Source: GCA-002790365 sp964486645 (GTDB lineage Bacteria > Bacteroidota > Ignavibacteria > Ignavibacteriales > Ignavibacteriaceae). Taken from it: 64,000 bases of DNA. The notes below the pieces were generated by a model that was not told where the DNA came from, ran no database searches, and saw only the letters and a list, made by a program, of their open reading frames with translations. The stretch is taken from contig CAZAOG010000001.1 in assembly GCA_964486645.1 (NCBI GenBank), forward strand, positions 15,536 through 79,535. Direction: 5' to 3'. Of this stretch, positions 24,268 to 32,729 are shown piece after piece. Numbering within the stretch: position 1 is the first letter of the stretch; each line of letters opens with the position of its first letter. The position numbers and the translations under genes are program-made.

Positions 24268-24579
24268 TTAGTCCTCAATTACATCATCAATCCACGAAAG
24301 TGCGGCCATCATTGATGGAAGTCCGATTGTAGGTAAAGATAACAACGCAACCTGCCGCAGCTCTTCCGGCGATGCACCAACTTTTAATGCTTTACGGGTA
24401 TGAGAATGCACCGCCCCTTCCAGTCTTGCGCCTGTTGAAATTGCAAGCTTAATTAAAGCACGAGTTTTGTCATCCAAAGGACCGGCTGAATGAACGGCAT
24501 CGCCCATAGTTTCATAAGCATGAGCAACCTTCGGATAATCTTCTTTAAACTTTATATAGCGCTTTGGAATTTTTGACAT
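24268..24579 (-). CDS. Carboxymuconolactone decarboxylase/AhpD-fold protein
   Basis: A 103-residue helical protein of the CMD family (PKVAHAYETMGDAVHSAGPLD, then LIKLAISTGARLEGAVHSHTRKAL, GASPEELRQVALLSLPTIGLP). In AhpD-type peroxidases the central motif is C-x-x-C-x-x-x-H. Here the corresponding stretch is EGAVHSH, so both cysteines are missing and a thiol peroxidase role is unlikely. Homologues without the Cys pair are known but poorly characterised. A terminator lies just upstream of it, so it probably starts its own transcript. Confidence 0.8.
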   Translation of the reverse strand: MSKIPKRYIKFKEDYPKVAHAYETMGDAVHSAGPLDDKTRALIKLAISTGARLEGAVHSHTRKALKVGASPEELRQVALLSLPTIGLPSMMAALSWIDDVIED

Positions 24580-24603
24580 CTTGGCTCTCCTTGTAACTAT
24601 TTT

Positions 24604-24637
24604 ATAAAAAAAGCCTCATCTTGCAAAGATGAGGCTT
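24604..24637 (-). terminator. Rho-independent terminator after the MFS gene
   Basis: On the minus strand AGCCTCATCTT and AAGATGAGGCT form an 11-bp stem with a 3-base loop (24612-24636), followed by a run of six T. It stands between the end of the MFS gene and the AhpD-fold gene and separates the nusB-MFS transcript from the downstream moa group. Confidence 0.88.
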
Positions 24638-24673
24638 AGTGTTTTTATCCAATACCAATTCTCCTTTGCAAAG

Positions 24674-24699
24674 GTCCGCCTTAGGCGGACAGGCAGGCT
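24674..24699. repeat. GC-rich palindromic repeat
   Basis: GTCCGCC-TTA-GGCGGAC is a perfect 7-bp palindrome, followed by AGGCAGGC. Related pieces occur at 19459-19487 and inside the MITE (22195-22211). These GC-rich islands stand out against the A/T-rich background and look like a dispersed REP-like element. Confidence 0.6.
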
Positions 24700-24820
24700 A
24701 ATTTATTTCTAAATTAACCCTATCGGTTTATTCTCGTATCTTATGACTTAGAAAAATAAACTCGGAGATAATTTTTTTAAAAAAAAGAACTAATACAAAT
24801 TAAATAAACTTAAATTCTTA

Positions 24821-26080
24821 TCATAATTTTTTGCGGCTCTGCTTCTTTTTAATTTTATGCGGTTCTTTTACACCTTGCAGAATAATTAAACCGGCGATAA
24901 AAAACAAACCCAAACCCAAAGTAGCTATTCTTTCACCCGAAATATCGGAAACAATTCCATAAAATAAGGGACCTATTACTGCGGAAGACTTTCCAAAAAG
25001 TCCGTCGTAAAAACCAAAATATTCAGCTTCGCTTGATTTCGGGATTAAGGATGCCATTAAACTTCGGCTGCAGGATTGAGATGAGCCGATTGCCAATCCG
25101 GCTAATAATCCTATTAAATAGAACTGTCCGGCATTTTCAACAAAAGCTGCGCCAACTACTACAAATATCCATATAACCAAAGTAACGGTAATGGTCTTTT
25201 TTGGTCCGATATGATCGGATATAATTCCGAAAATAAACGAACCCAAAACCGCCGTACTTTGAATTATTACAAAGAAGATGATAAGTTCAAAATCTTTCAT
25301 GTGTAAAATATTTGCAGCAAAGATGGAAGCAAATGCAATAATAGTTATAATAGCATCGTTGTAAAGAAAAAATGAGATTAAAAATTTAGATATCGACGGA
25401 AATTTCTTTTCAACAAATAATGCTTTAAATGTATCAAAGCTTTTTTGCAATCCTTCTTTAATAAGTGATTTCTTGAGCGGAGATTTAATCTTGGGTTCGC
25501 TTACAAATAGAAACAACGGAATGGAAAATATCATAAAAAAAGCGGCGGCAATTAAAAAGGAAAGTCTTATTCTCTCATTATATATAGACGAAGAACTATC
25601 GGGTAAAATAAGAAGAACGATTAACAGTACAATTAATGCACCTAAATAACCGGCGGCAAAACCGTAACCGGAAACTCTTCCGAAATTTTTCTTCTCCGTT
25701 AAATTCGGCAGAAAAGCATCGTAAAAAACAAGACCGGCTTCGAATCCAACATTTGCCAAAATAAAAAGCAGAGCACCGTAGAGAATATCGCCTTCGTAAA
25801 CGAAGTACATTAGTGCCGTGCTAATGACCGAGATTAATGTTAAAAAAAGCAAAAATCTTTTTCTGTTCCTTGAAAGGTCTGCAATTGCACCGAGTGCAGG
25901 GCTTAACACAGCAGCTAAAATCATCGAAACACTTACGGATAATCCCCAAATCCATTTTTGTCCGCCTGCAACAACATTAGTAAAATATTTTGAATAAATG
26001 ACAGTAACAATAATTACCGAAAACGCTGTGTTGGCAAAATCAAACATTGCCCAGCTTACTATACGGCCCTTTTTCTTCAT
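24821..26080 (-). CDS. MFS transporter, UMF1/Atg22-like family
   Basis: A 419-residue permease with about twelve membrane segments. The opening RIVSWAMFDFANTAFSVIIVTVIYSKYF is diagnostic of the UMF1 (Atg22-like) subgroup, and SPALGAIADLSRNRKRFL is the MFS loop 2-3 motif. Later QSCSRSLMASLIPKSSEAEYFGFYDGLFGKSSA is conserved in the group. Substrates of bacterial members are not established. The gene follows nusB by 3 bases and ends before a strong terminator. Confidence 0.85.
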   Translation of the reverse strand: MKKKGRIVSWAMFDFANTAFSVIIVTVIYSKYFTNVVAGGQKWIWGLSVSVSMILAAVLSPALGAIADLSRNRKRFLLFLTLISVISTALMYFVYEGDILYGALLFILANVGFEAGLVFYDAFLPNLTEKKNFGRVSGYGFAAGYLGALIVLLIVLLILPDSSSSIYNERIRLSFLIAAAFFMIFSIPLFLFVSEPKIKSPLKKSLIKEGLQKSFDTFKALFVEKKFPSISKFLISFFLYNDAIITIIAFASIFAANILHMKDFELIIFFVIIQSTAVLGSFIFGIISDHIGPKKTITVTLVIWIFVVVGAAFVENAGQFYLIGLLAGLAIGSSQSCSRSLMASLIPKSSEAEYFGFYDGLFGKSSAVIGPLFYGIVSDISGERIATLGLGLFFIAGLIILQGVKEPHKIKKKQSRKKL

Positions 26081-26083
26081 AAA

Positions 26084-26566
26084 TTATTTTTTGTTTGATT
26101 TTCTTGAAATTGTTTCTTCGATTAATCCCCTTCCTTTTTTATTCAGTTCCCCCTTTTCTTTCAACTCGGAAAGGATGGCATCCATAATACCGTTAATAAA
26201 TTTTCCGCTGCTGGCGGTACTAAAAGATTTTGCAATTTCTATTGTTTCGTTAATTGAAACTTTCGGAGGGATTTCCGGGAAATACATAAGTTCGCAGATC
26301 CCCATACGCAGTAGAACTTTATCTAAGAGAGCTATTCTTGTTATTTCCCAGTTTGCAACTCTTGATTTAATTTTTTCATCAAGATTATTTTTATTAATAA
26401 TGACTCTGTTTATTAAGTCTTCGGCAAAACTTTTGTCGTTTTCATTATCGATATCTTTTAATATTTCTTCTTTTGTTGTAGAATGAAATTCCCGGTTTAA
26501 CTCATAAGCATACAGTATTTGCAATGCTTTTTCTCTTGCGATTCTTCTTTTAGAAAATTTAGGCAT
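26084..26566 (-). CDS. nusB: Transcription antitermination protein NusB
   Basis: A 160-residue all-helical RNA-binding protein used in rRNA antitermination. Motifs: RRIAREKALQILYAYEL at the N-terminus, ANWEITRIALLDKVLLRMGICEL in the middle, and IPPKVSINETIEIAKSFST followed by GKFINGIMDAI, the core of the family. ATG start; an A/T-rich promoter region of ~100 bases separates it from the TonB gene terminator. Confidence 0.93.
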   Translation of the reverse strand: MPKFSKRRIAREKALQILYAYELNREFHSTTKEEILKDIDNENDKSFAEDLINRVIINKNNLDEKIKSRVANWEITRIALLDKVLLRMGICELMYFPEIPPKVSINETIEIAKSFSTASSGKFINGIMDAILSELKEKGELNKKGRGLIEETISRKSNKK

Positions 26567-26642
26567 ACACTAATAATAATTTAAAGTTACACTATAAATA
26601 TATATAAGATATAAAGAACATTTTTACTCTGTGAAATTATTG

Positions 26643-26670
26643 TAAAAAAAAAAGCGCCTAATGGCGCTCC
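26643..26670 (-). terminator. Rho-independent terminator after the TonB gene
   Basis: Complement reads AGCGCC-ATTA-GGCGCT followed by eight T. The 6-bp GC-rich stem begins three bases past the TonB stop. It ends that monocistronic transcript ahead of nusB. Confidence 0.88.
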
Positions 26671-26672
26671 TT

Positions 26673-27326
26673 TTAATTTCTTAACGAAAATACAATCGGG
26701 ATAGATACCTGAACGTTTACAGGTTTTCCTCTCTGTTTTCCGGGTTTAAACCTTGTTGCTTTTACTGCTTTTAATGCACTTTCATCCAATCCTGCGCCAA
26801 GCCCCTTAATTATCCTTGCTTTGGTTACTATACCCTTTGTATTCACAAAGGCTAAAACATAAATCTTGCCTTCAATACCGGCTCTTATAGCAATTTGTGT
26901 ATACTGGATTCTTTTTTGAATCCCTACTAATCCACCGATAGGAGTAGGCATTTCTTCAACCGCTACAAAGTATTGAGGCTCAGGTTCAGCTTTTTTTACT
27001 TTTGGAGGCGGTGGTGCTTCTACCACGGCATTAACGTCCAAATCGGTTGATGCAATATCAATATCCTCCAAAACATCTTCTGAAGGAGCTTCTATCGGAA
27101 TAGGAGGTTTTGGTGGTGGGGGTGGTCTGTTTTCTTGTTTTGTTTGTTGAACATCTTCAACATTAAATAATTCCTGAGAAGTCTGAGCTATTTGTTTACC
27201 CTGATCAAGATGTGGGAAAAATTTGAATGCAACAATCATAAAAACAAGTGCTGCTATAACACAAATTTCAAACACACGTTGATATGTACGTCGTTGATCA
27301 GCTTCAGGTTTTTTTAGTTCCGCCAT
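26673..27326 (-). CDS. tonB: TonB-family energy transducer
   Basis: A 217-residue protein: short cytoplasmic N-terminus, one membrane anchor (residues ~22-40, ICVIAALVFMIVAF), a proline-rich linker (RPPPPPKPPIPIEAP near residue 67), and a C-terminal TonB domain (YTQIAIRAGIEGKIYVLAFV, GLGAGLDESALKAVKATRFKPGK) that contacts outer-membrane receptors. It passes proton-motive energy from ExbB/ExbD to the outer membrane; those partners are not in the window. Flanked by its own terminator, so probably transcribed alone. Confidence 0.9.
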   Translation of the reverse strand: MAELKKPEADQRRTYQRVFEICVIAALVFMIVAFKFFPHLDQGKQIAQTSQELFNVEDVQQTKQENRPPPPPKPPIPIEAPSEDVLEDIDIASTDLDVNAVVEAPPPPKVKKAEPEPQYFVAVEEMPTPIGGLVGIQKRIQYTQIAIRAGIEGKIYVLAFVNTKGIVTKARIIKGLGAGLDESALKAVKATRFKPGKQRGKPVNVQVSIPIVFSLRN

Positions 27327-27469
27327 TTAATTACCTCAAAAAATGCAAATTTTGTTTGCTTAAATTAACAAATGAACAATGTTTTGTCAACTGTATTCAC
27401 TTAGTATATATTACTTATTTAAAAATAAAATGTTCCCGAAATTATTCTTATAATTCGTACCCCAATAAT

Positions 27470-27883
27470 TTATTTGAATTTCTTTACTAAAAAATATGTT
27501 AACGATACGCCTAAAAATACTCCTATTATATCCGCGCTCCAATCCAAAATACTGCAATCTCTCCCCGGAATAAAAGCCTGATGCAATTCGTCAACCATTG
27601 CATAAACGCCAAGAAATATTATTGTTGAGATATAAGCTTTATTTTTTAATAATTGGAATTTATTTTGAACCAAAAGAGTTAGATTAAACAGAAAACTCAG
27701 AACAAGATATGCCAGTAAGTGTTCAATCTTATCATTTATTTTTATGTTCGGCATTTCTTTTGAAGGCAGACTTGTTGCTATTATTAATGCAACCCAATAA
27801 ACAATTAAAGGGAAATAAACTGTTATTTTTTTATGTTTTTCAAGGAACTCAAGCACAGCAGTTAACCAAAAAATTTGTTGCAA
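27470..27883 (-). CDS. VanZ-like family membrane protein
   Basis: Up to 137 residues with four membrane segments and the VanZ pattern: IATSLPSKEMPN, NDKIEHLLAYLVLSFL and MVDELHQAFIPGRDCSILDWSADIIG (D-E-x-x-Q-x-F-x-P-G-R then Asp). The family is named after a teicoplanin-resistance protein, but in most bacteria its role is unknown. Start uncertain: the frame opens at TTG 27883, overlapping the preceding gene by 35 bases, while GTG at 27856 would give a tighter 8-base overlap and a more typical N-terminus. Confidence 0.8.
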   Translation of the reverse strand: MQQIFWLTAVLEFLEKHKKITVYFPLIVYWVALIIATSLPSKEMPNIKINDKIEHLLAYLVLSFLFNLTLLVQNKFQLLKNKAYISTIIFLGVYAMVDELHQAFIPGRDCSILDWSADIIGVFLGVSLTYFLVKKFK

Positions 27884-29414
27884 AAGGAATGTTGTTTAAT
27901 ATATCGGTTGCAGTATATGTTAATTCGGTTTGTTTATAAGCCAATATATCGGCAGATAAACTATGCAAATAAACAGCCGTAATTATCGCTTTTTCAAATG
28001 ACATTTTTTGTGAAGCAAAACCTGCAATTAGTCCCGTTAATACATCACCGGTTCCGAACTTTGCCATTCCCGGGTTACCTGTACTATTTATAATCGACTC
28101 CCCTTTGGGTGTGAAAATTATTGTCGGGGCACCTTTCAAAACCAAATAAGCTCCCGTTTCTCTTACAAATTTATTCCCGTATTTTATTATATCGGTTGTT
28201 AATTCTGCGACAGATATATTGATTAAATTTGCAAACTCTCCGTAATGAGGAGTAAGCACCGAATTTTTTAGATTTACACTTTTATATCTATTATTATTGA
28301 GCGCATAAATTGCATCGGCATCAATTACTATTTTTTTTCTTTTTCTTTTCCTTAAAATTAAAAGTACAGAGTTTTGTGTTTTAATATTTCTTCCTAATCC
28401 GGGACCGAGAACAATTGAATCCGCCCAGTAAATATTATCCAAGAATTCACTTACGTTTTCTTCAAATAAACATTCCGACTTCCCGTTACCATAGCTGATT
28501 ACTACTACTTCACCCAATTTTTTTTGAATTAAATTTCTAACAGACTTTGGAAAACATAATATTGAAGCACCCGCTCCGGTTTTCAATACGGCTTTAGAGG
28601 TAAGTACCGCTGCACCGGGATATTTAGCCGAACCCGCTATTCCAAGCACCTTACCCGCAGAATATTTGTGAATATTTTTCTCTCTTTTGGGTAACGACAT
28701 GAATACGTCTTCAGGCTCGGTTAAAAAAACATCGGCTTTTATTCCTTCAAAATACTCGTCGCTTATTCCTATTCCGGCTTTGACTACTTTCCCGCAATGT
28801 GTAAAACCTTTATTAAAAAATAATCCTTTTTTGTATCCGCCTAATGAAATGGTTAAATCCGATTTGAAGATTACCTCGCCTGTGGCTTTATCGGCATCTA
28901 ACCCTGTAGGAATGTCAATGGCAATTTTAATTGACCTTTTTTTATTTAAATGTTTAACAACCGATTTGTAAGGTTCTCTTAATTCTCCTTTTCCTCCGCT
29001 GCCTAAAATTGCATCTACTATAATTTGGGATGAGTTTATTTTGCTCATCTGTTTAGGAGATTTATAATTGTATATTTGAATATTTTTATTTTGCGCAGAT
29101 AATTTTTTTAAAATATTATAATTTGTTAAGCAATCGGCAGACATTTTATTTTTAGCGCCGATGGATATTACATTTACTTTGAAACCGGCATTGGCAAAAT
29201 GTCGGGCTGTTGCAAAACCGTCACCGCCGTTATTTCCTTTGCCGCAAACAAAACCTATTTTATTAATTTTATTATTAGAATGGATGAAGGAAATAATTTC
29301 ATTAAAGATATTGATGGAGGCATTTTCCATTAGGATTAAACCGGATATACCGAGTTTGTTAACGGCGTAACCGTCTACCTTTCTGATATCTTTAGTATTA
29401 TAGAGAGGAATCAT
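27849..29414 (-). CDS. nnrD: Bifunctional NAD(P)H-hydrate epimerase / ADP-dependent dehydratase
   Basis: Repairs NAD(P)HX formed by heat or GAPDH. The N-terminal ~215 residues are the epimerase (YjeF_N: DGYAVNKLGISGLILMENAS, CGKGNNGGDGFATARHF, IVDAILGSGGKGELREPY). The C-terminal part is the ribokinase-like dehydratase, with AGSAKYPGAAVLTSKAVLKTG, VIDADAIYAL, LTPHYGEFANL and GNPGMAKFGTGDVLTGLIAGF. ATG at 29412-29414 gives the expected MIPLYNTKDIRKVDG start; a TTG at 29429 would add five residues. About 521 residues, a normal fused NnrE-NnrD length. Confidence 0.93.
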   Translation of the reverse strand: MIPLYNTKDIRKVDGYAVNKLGISGLILMENASINIFNEIISFIHSNNKINKIGFVCGKGNNGGDGFATARHFANAGFKVNVISIGAKNKMSADCLTNYNILKKLSAQNKNIQIYNYKSPKQMSKINSSQIIVDAILGSGGKGELREPYKSVVKHLNKKRSIKIAIDIPTGLDADKATGEVIFKSDLTISLGGYKKGLFFNKGFTHCGKVVKAGIGISDEYFEGIKADVFLTEPEDVFMSLPKREKNIHKYSAGKVLGIAGSAKYPGAAVLTSKAVLKTGAGASILCFPKSVRNLIQKKLGEVVVISYGNGKSECLFEENVSEFLDNIYWADSIVLGPGLGRNIKTQNSVLLILRKRKRKKIVIDADAIYALNNNRYKSVNLKNSVLTPHYGEFANLINISVAELTTDIIKYGNKFVRETGAYLVLKGAPTIIFTPKGESIINSTGNPGMAKFGTGDVLTGLIAGFASQKMSFEKAIITAVYLHSLSADILAYKQTELTYTATDILNNIPFATNFLVNCCA

Positions 29415-29497
29415 AATATTTTGCCACAAAGCTTATACATAAAATAGTTAAGCGGTTAAGAGAGATAATCTAAAATATTCATTAGAAATATAATAAA

Positions 29498-30928
29498 TTA
29501 TTTCAAGAAGGATGAAATTACGTTAATAAGCGTACCGGGTAAAATACCAATTACAATTACAAAAAGTACGGAAACAACTACGGACAACAACCCGTAATTT
29601 CCCTTTTTTACGGTAAAATCTTTTTCGGTTTCTTTGAAGTACATAATGACAACAACTCTTATATAAAAATAAACACTTATTACGCTTGAAATAACACCGA
29701 TAATTGCCAACCAGGTCATATCTGCCTTTATAGCGGCAATAAAGATGTAATACTTACCGAAGAAGCCTGCAAACGGCGGAATACCTGCTAAAGAGAACAT
29801 ACTGATAGCCAACATTGCCGCCAACAGAGGCTGCCTTTTCGAAAGGCCTGCATAAGAGTCAAAAGTTAAATTAGTTTCTTCTTTACCTTCGATGAGAGCA
29901 ACCACACCGAAAGCTCCGAGATTCATAAATGTATAAACTGCCAAGTAAAATATTATTCCTGCAATTCCTTCAAAATTACCGGAGGCAAGACCAATGAGCA
30001 AATAACCTGCGTGAGCTATTGAAGAATATGCAAGCATTCGTTTAATGTTATCCTGAGCAATAGCAACAATACTGCCGTAGAGCATTGATGCTACGGCTAA
30101 TACCGCCAAGTAAGGTGCGAACACATTTGCGTTGCCGTACATAAAAACCGTACCTAATGTAATTATTACGGCAGAAAAGGCAGCAGTTTTGCCGGCTGTA
30201 GAAAAGAATCCTGCAACAGTGGTAGCAGAACCTTCATAAACATCGGGTACCCACATGTGGAAAGGAAATGCTGCCATTTTAAATGAAAAGCCGATAAGAA
30301 ACAATAAAATTCCGGCAATAAAAATAAGATTATGCGATAATTCACCAAATTTACTAACAATAACCGCAATAGAAGTTGAGTTTGCCGTGCCGAAGATTAG
30401 AGCTATTCCATAGACTATAAATCCCGTAGCAAATGCACCGAGTAAAAAATATTTTAACGAAGCTTCGTTGGCTTTTAATCTTGTTCTGTTTAATCCTGCT
30501 AAAGCATAAAAACTTACCGACATGATTTCCAATCCTAAGAAAATAACAAATAAGTCTTTAGCTCCTGCCATCAACATCATGCCAAGGACGGAAAATTGAA
30601 GAATTATATAAAATTCTCCGAAATTATTTCCATATTTTTCCGCGTAATCCATTGCCATTAAAACAACCAAAGCGGCGGCAAAATTAAAAAGGAAGATAAA
30701 TATGTTAATATTCCCCCCAACCTGGAGCATATTATTAAAAAACAATTGTGTATTATCCGCATAATAGAGAGAATGAAATCCCGCTGCAAGAAAAATAAGA
30801 ACGGAAAACCACGCAATTAATCGTTTACTGTTTTTTATATATATTTCAATAAATATTGAAACAAGTATGCCTGATGCAATTAAAATAAATGGGGTTAAAT
30901 TAAAAATTTCTTTCATTATTATAGCCAA
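29498..30928 (-). CDS. nuoN: NADH-quinone oxidoreductase subunit N
   Basis: A ~476-residue antiporter-like subunit of complex I, one of three (L, M, N) lining the proton path. About fourteen membrane segments; signatures MAAFPFHMWVPDVYEGSATTVAGFFSTAGK and DNIKRMLAYSSIAHAGYLLIG (the conserved Lys and discontinuous helices). The frame begins with TTG at 30928; ATG at 30916 (MKEIFNLTP) is the alternative. It is the last gene of the nuoJKLM-nhaD-orf-nuoN series. Confidence 0.93.
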   Translation of the reverse strand: MAIIMKEIFNLTPFILIASGILVSIFIEIYIKNSKRLIAWFSVLIFLAAGFHSLYYADNTQLFFNNMLQVGGNINIFIFLFNFAAALVVLMAMDYAEKYGNNFGEFYIILQFSVLGMMLMAGAKDLFVIFLGLEIMSVSFYALAGLNRTRLKANEASLKYFLLGAFATGFIVYGIALIFGTANSTSIAVIVSKFGELSHNLIFIAGILLFLIGFSFKMAAFPFHMWVPDVYEGSATTVAGFFSTAGKTAAFSAVIITLGTVFMYGNANVFAPYLAVLAVASMLYGSIVAIAQDNIKRMLAYSSIAHAGYLLIGLASGNFEGIAGIIFYLAVYTFMNLGAFGVVALIEGKEETNLTFDSYAGLSKRQPLLAAMLAISMFSLAGIPPFAGFFGKYYIFIAAIKADMTWLAIIGVISSVISVYFYIRVVVIMYFKETEKDFTVKKGNYGLLSVVVSVLFVIVIGILPGTLINVISSFLK

Positions 30929-30930
30929 AA

Positions 30931-31296
30931 TTACTCAATAAATAAAATATCATCGTCTGTTGCTTCGATTTTTAATTCGTGATTTTCACCCGGATAAAGT
31001 GCAAGTTTACGATGATTTTTAAGTTTAAATATATCTTTATCTTTTTCCACAATTACAATTTTTATGGCTTCGTATTTTGATATCTCATCTGCCAAATGTT
31101 TATATTCCTTAAAATAAATGCTCATAAATCCGTTTTCTTCTTTAACGTAAATATGTTTGGAAGTCGGAGAAAAATCAGTAATAATATTATCTTCAATAAT
31201 TACTTTTAATAAATAACCGTTAAAAGGTAAAATTACCCTGTTGTAATAATATAAACCGTTTTCTTTCTTTTTAAGTATTTCATTAATTGTACTCAT
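30931..31296 (-). CDS. Hypothetical protein between nhaD and nuoN
   Basis: A 121-residue soluble protein with no recognised family. It is rich in charged residues and beta-strand patterns (NRVILPFNGYLLKVIIEDN, SKHIYVKEENGFMSIYF, YEAIKIVIVEKD) with no signal peptide or membrane segment. Fitted tightly between nhaD (14 bases) and nuoN (2 bases), it must be co-expressed with the respiratory genes. It could be an accessory or regulatory factor for complex I or the antiporter, but nothing in the sequence proves this. Confidence 0.6.
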   Translation of the reverse strand: MSTINEILKKKENGLYYYNRVILPFNGYLLKVIIEDNIITDFSPTSKHIYVKEENGFMSIYFKEYKHLADEISKYEAIKIVIVEKDKDIFKLKNHRKLALYPGENHELKIEATDDDILFIE

Positions 31297-31310
31297 AGTT
31301 TTACTTCCTT

Positions 31311-32720
31311 TTATCTAAAGAAAATTAACCAAACTAAAGCATAAATAGGAACTAAGATTGGTATAGCATATTTAATTAAATAAGCAAAGAAACTCGGCAT
31401 TTCAATGCCGGCTCTTTCTGAAATTGACTTAACCATAAAATTCGGTCCGTTGCCAATATAGGTCATTGCGCCGAAAAAGACAGCCGATACCGAAATAGCC
31501 CTTAAAAAGACATCATCTCTAAAAACAAATTCCAGTACTTGAGATTGTACGTTCACATCCAAAGCAAACTTACCCATAGCCGCACTTAAAAAGTTAAGAT
31601 AAGTGGGTGTGTTATCCAACACTGCCGACAAAGAGCCCGTTGCCCAATAAAATGTTGAAGTATCAAGAAGGTCGTGATTTACCTTGGCAAAATTTGCAAT
31701 CAATTGTAAAGCAGGTACCATCGTTAAAAATATACCGATAAATAAATAAGCAACTTCCTTAATGGGTTCAAAATCAAATTCGTTTGCTTTAAGAACATCC
31801 GGGTGCGCATTTTTATAAGATAGATAAACAACACCGAACATTATAAACTCCCTAATTCCGATAGGAAAAGGACTCAAACTCGGCACCCAGCTTATCACGT
31901 TGGGGTCGATAAATACTGCGATAATAATTACGGCTAAATAGATTAAGTTTTTACCGCCTTTAAATTCAATAGTACCGGAGTAGTCTATTTTAGCTATATT
32001 TTTCTCGCCTGTTTTGTTCCTTCTATCAAATAAATAAAACACCAATAGAATTAAAAGAATGGTAGGCAGCCAAATATACCAAACATTTTCAATTACCCAG
32101 AAAAACGGAACACCTCTTAAAAAGCCTATGAACAAGGGAGGATCACCGATAGGCGTTAAAGCACCCCCGACATTACTAACAAGGAAAATAAAGAAAATGA
32201 TATGATACGGCTTTATTCTTTCTTTGTTCATTTTTATAAAAGGTCTTATCAAAAGCATTGCCGCGCCTGTTGTTCCTATAACGTTAGCCAATACGGCTCC
32301 GAGTAATAAAAACAAAACATTGGCAAACGGTGTCGCTTCTTTATTAACTTTTATAAGAATTCCGCCCGAAGCAACAAATAAAGAACTTAATAAAGCTATA
32401 AAGGAAACATATTCAGTAAAAATATGGAGTATACTTTCGTAATCTTTTAAAAAATATAAATAATAAACTAAAGTTATTAAACCCAATAATATTGAGATTT
32501 TCGGATAATGTCTCTCCCAAAAATGTTTGTAAAATAAAGGACCGGTTGCTATCAGTATTAATATAATTACAAACGGCAGAACCATAAAGATACTCGGTTC
32601 AACAACTTCTGCGGTTTCGGATAAAGCTGCGGCTGAATCTGCACCGAACAAATTTGTTGCCGATAAAAAAACAAGTGATATTACTATTGTTAAAAAATGA
32701 AATCTCTTAGAAGCCAGCAT
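31311..32720 (-). CDS. nhaD: NhaD-type sodium/proton antiporter
   Basis: A 469-residue membrane protein of the ion-transporter superfamily (NhaD/ArsB/CitM). About thirteen membrane segments; the hallmark half-repeat loops are NVGGALTPIGDPPLFIGFLRGVPFFW and DNTPTYLNFLSAAMG followed later by YIGNGPNFMVKSISE. Assignment to Na+/H+ exchange is by family likeness and by its place inside the complex I operon; a citrate-type substrate is less likely. Starts 9 bases after nuoM ends. Confidence 0.82.
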   Translation of the reverse strand: MLASKRFHFLTIVISLVFLSATNLFGADSAAALSETAEVVEPSIFMVLPFVIILILIATGPLFYKHFWERHYPKISILLGLITLVYYLYFLKDYESILHIFTEYVSFIALLSSLFVASGGILIKVNKEATPFANVLFLLLGAVLANVIGTTGAAMLLIRPFIKMNKERIKPYHIIFFIFLVSNVGGALTPIGDPPLFIGFLRGVPFFWVIENVWYIWLPTILLILLVFYLFDRRNKTGEKNIAKIDYSGTIEFKGGKNLIYLAVIIIAVFIDPNVISWVPSLSPFPIGIREFIMFGVVYLSYKNAHPDVLKANEFDFEPIKEVAYLFIGIFLTMVPALQLIANFAKVNHDLLDTSTFYWATGSLSAVLDNTPTYLNFLSAAMGKFALDVNVQSQVLEFVFRDDVFLRAISVSAVFFGAMTYIGNGPNFMVKSISERAGIEMPSFFAYLIKYAIPILVPIYALVWLIFFR

Positions 32721-32729
32721 CCATTACCT

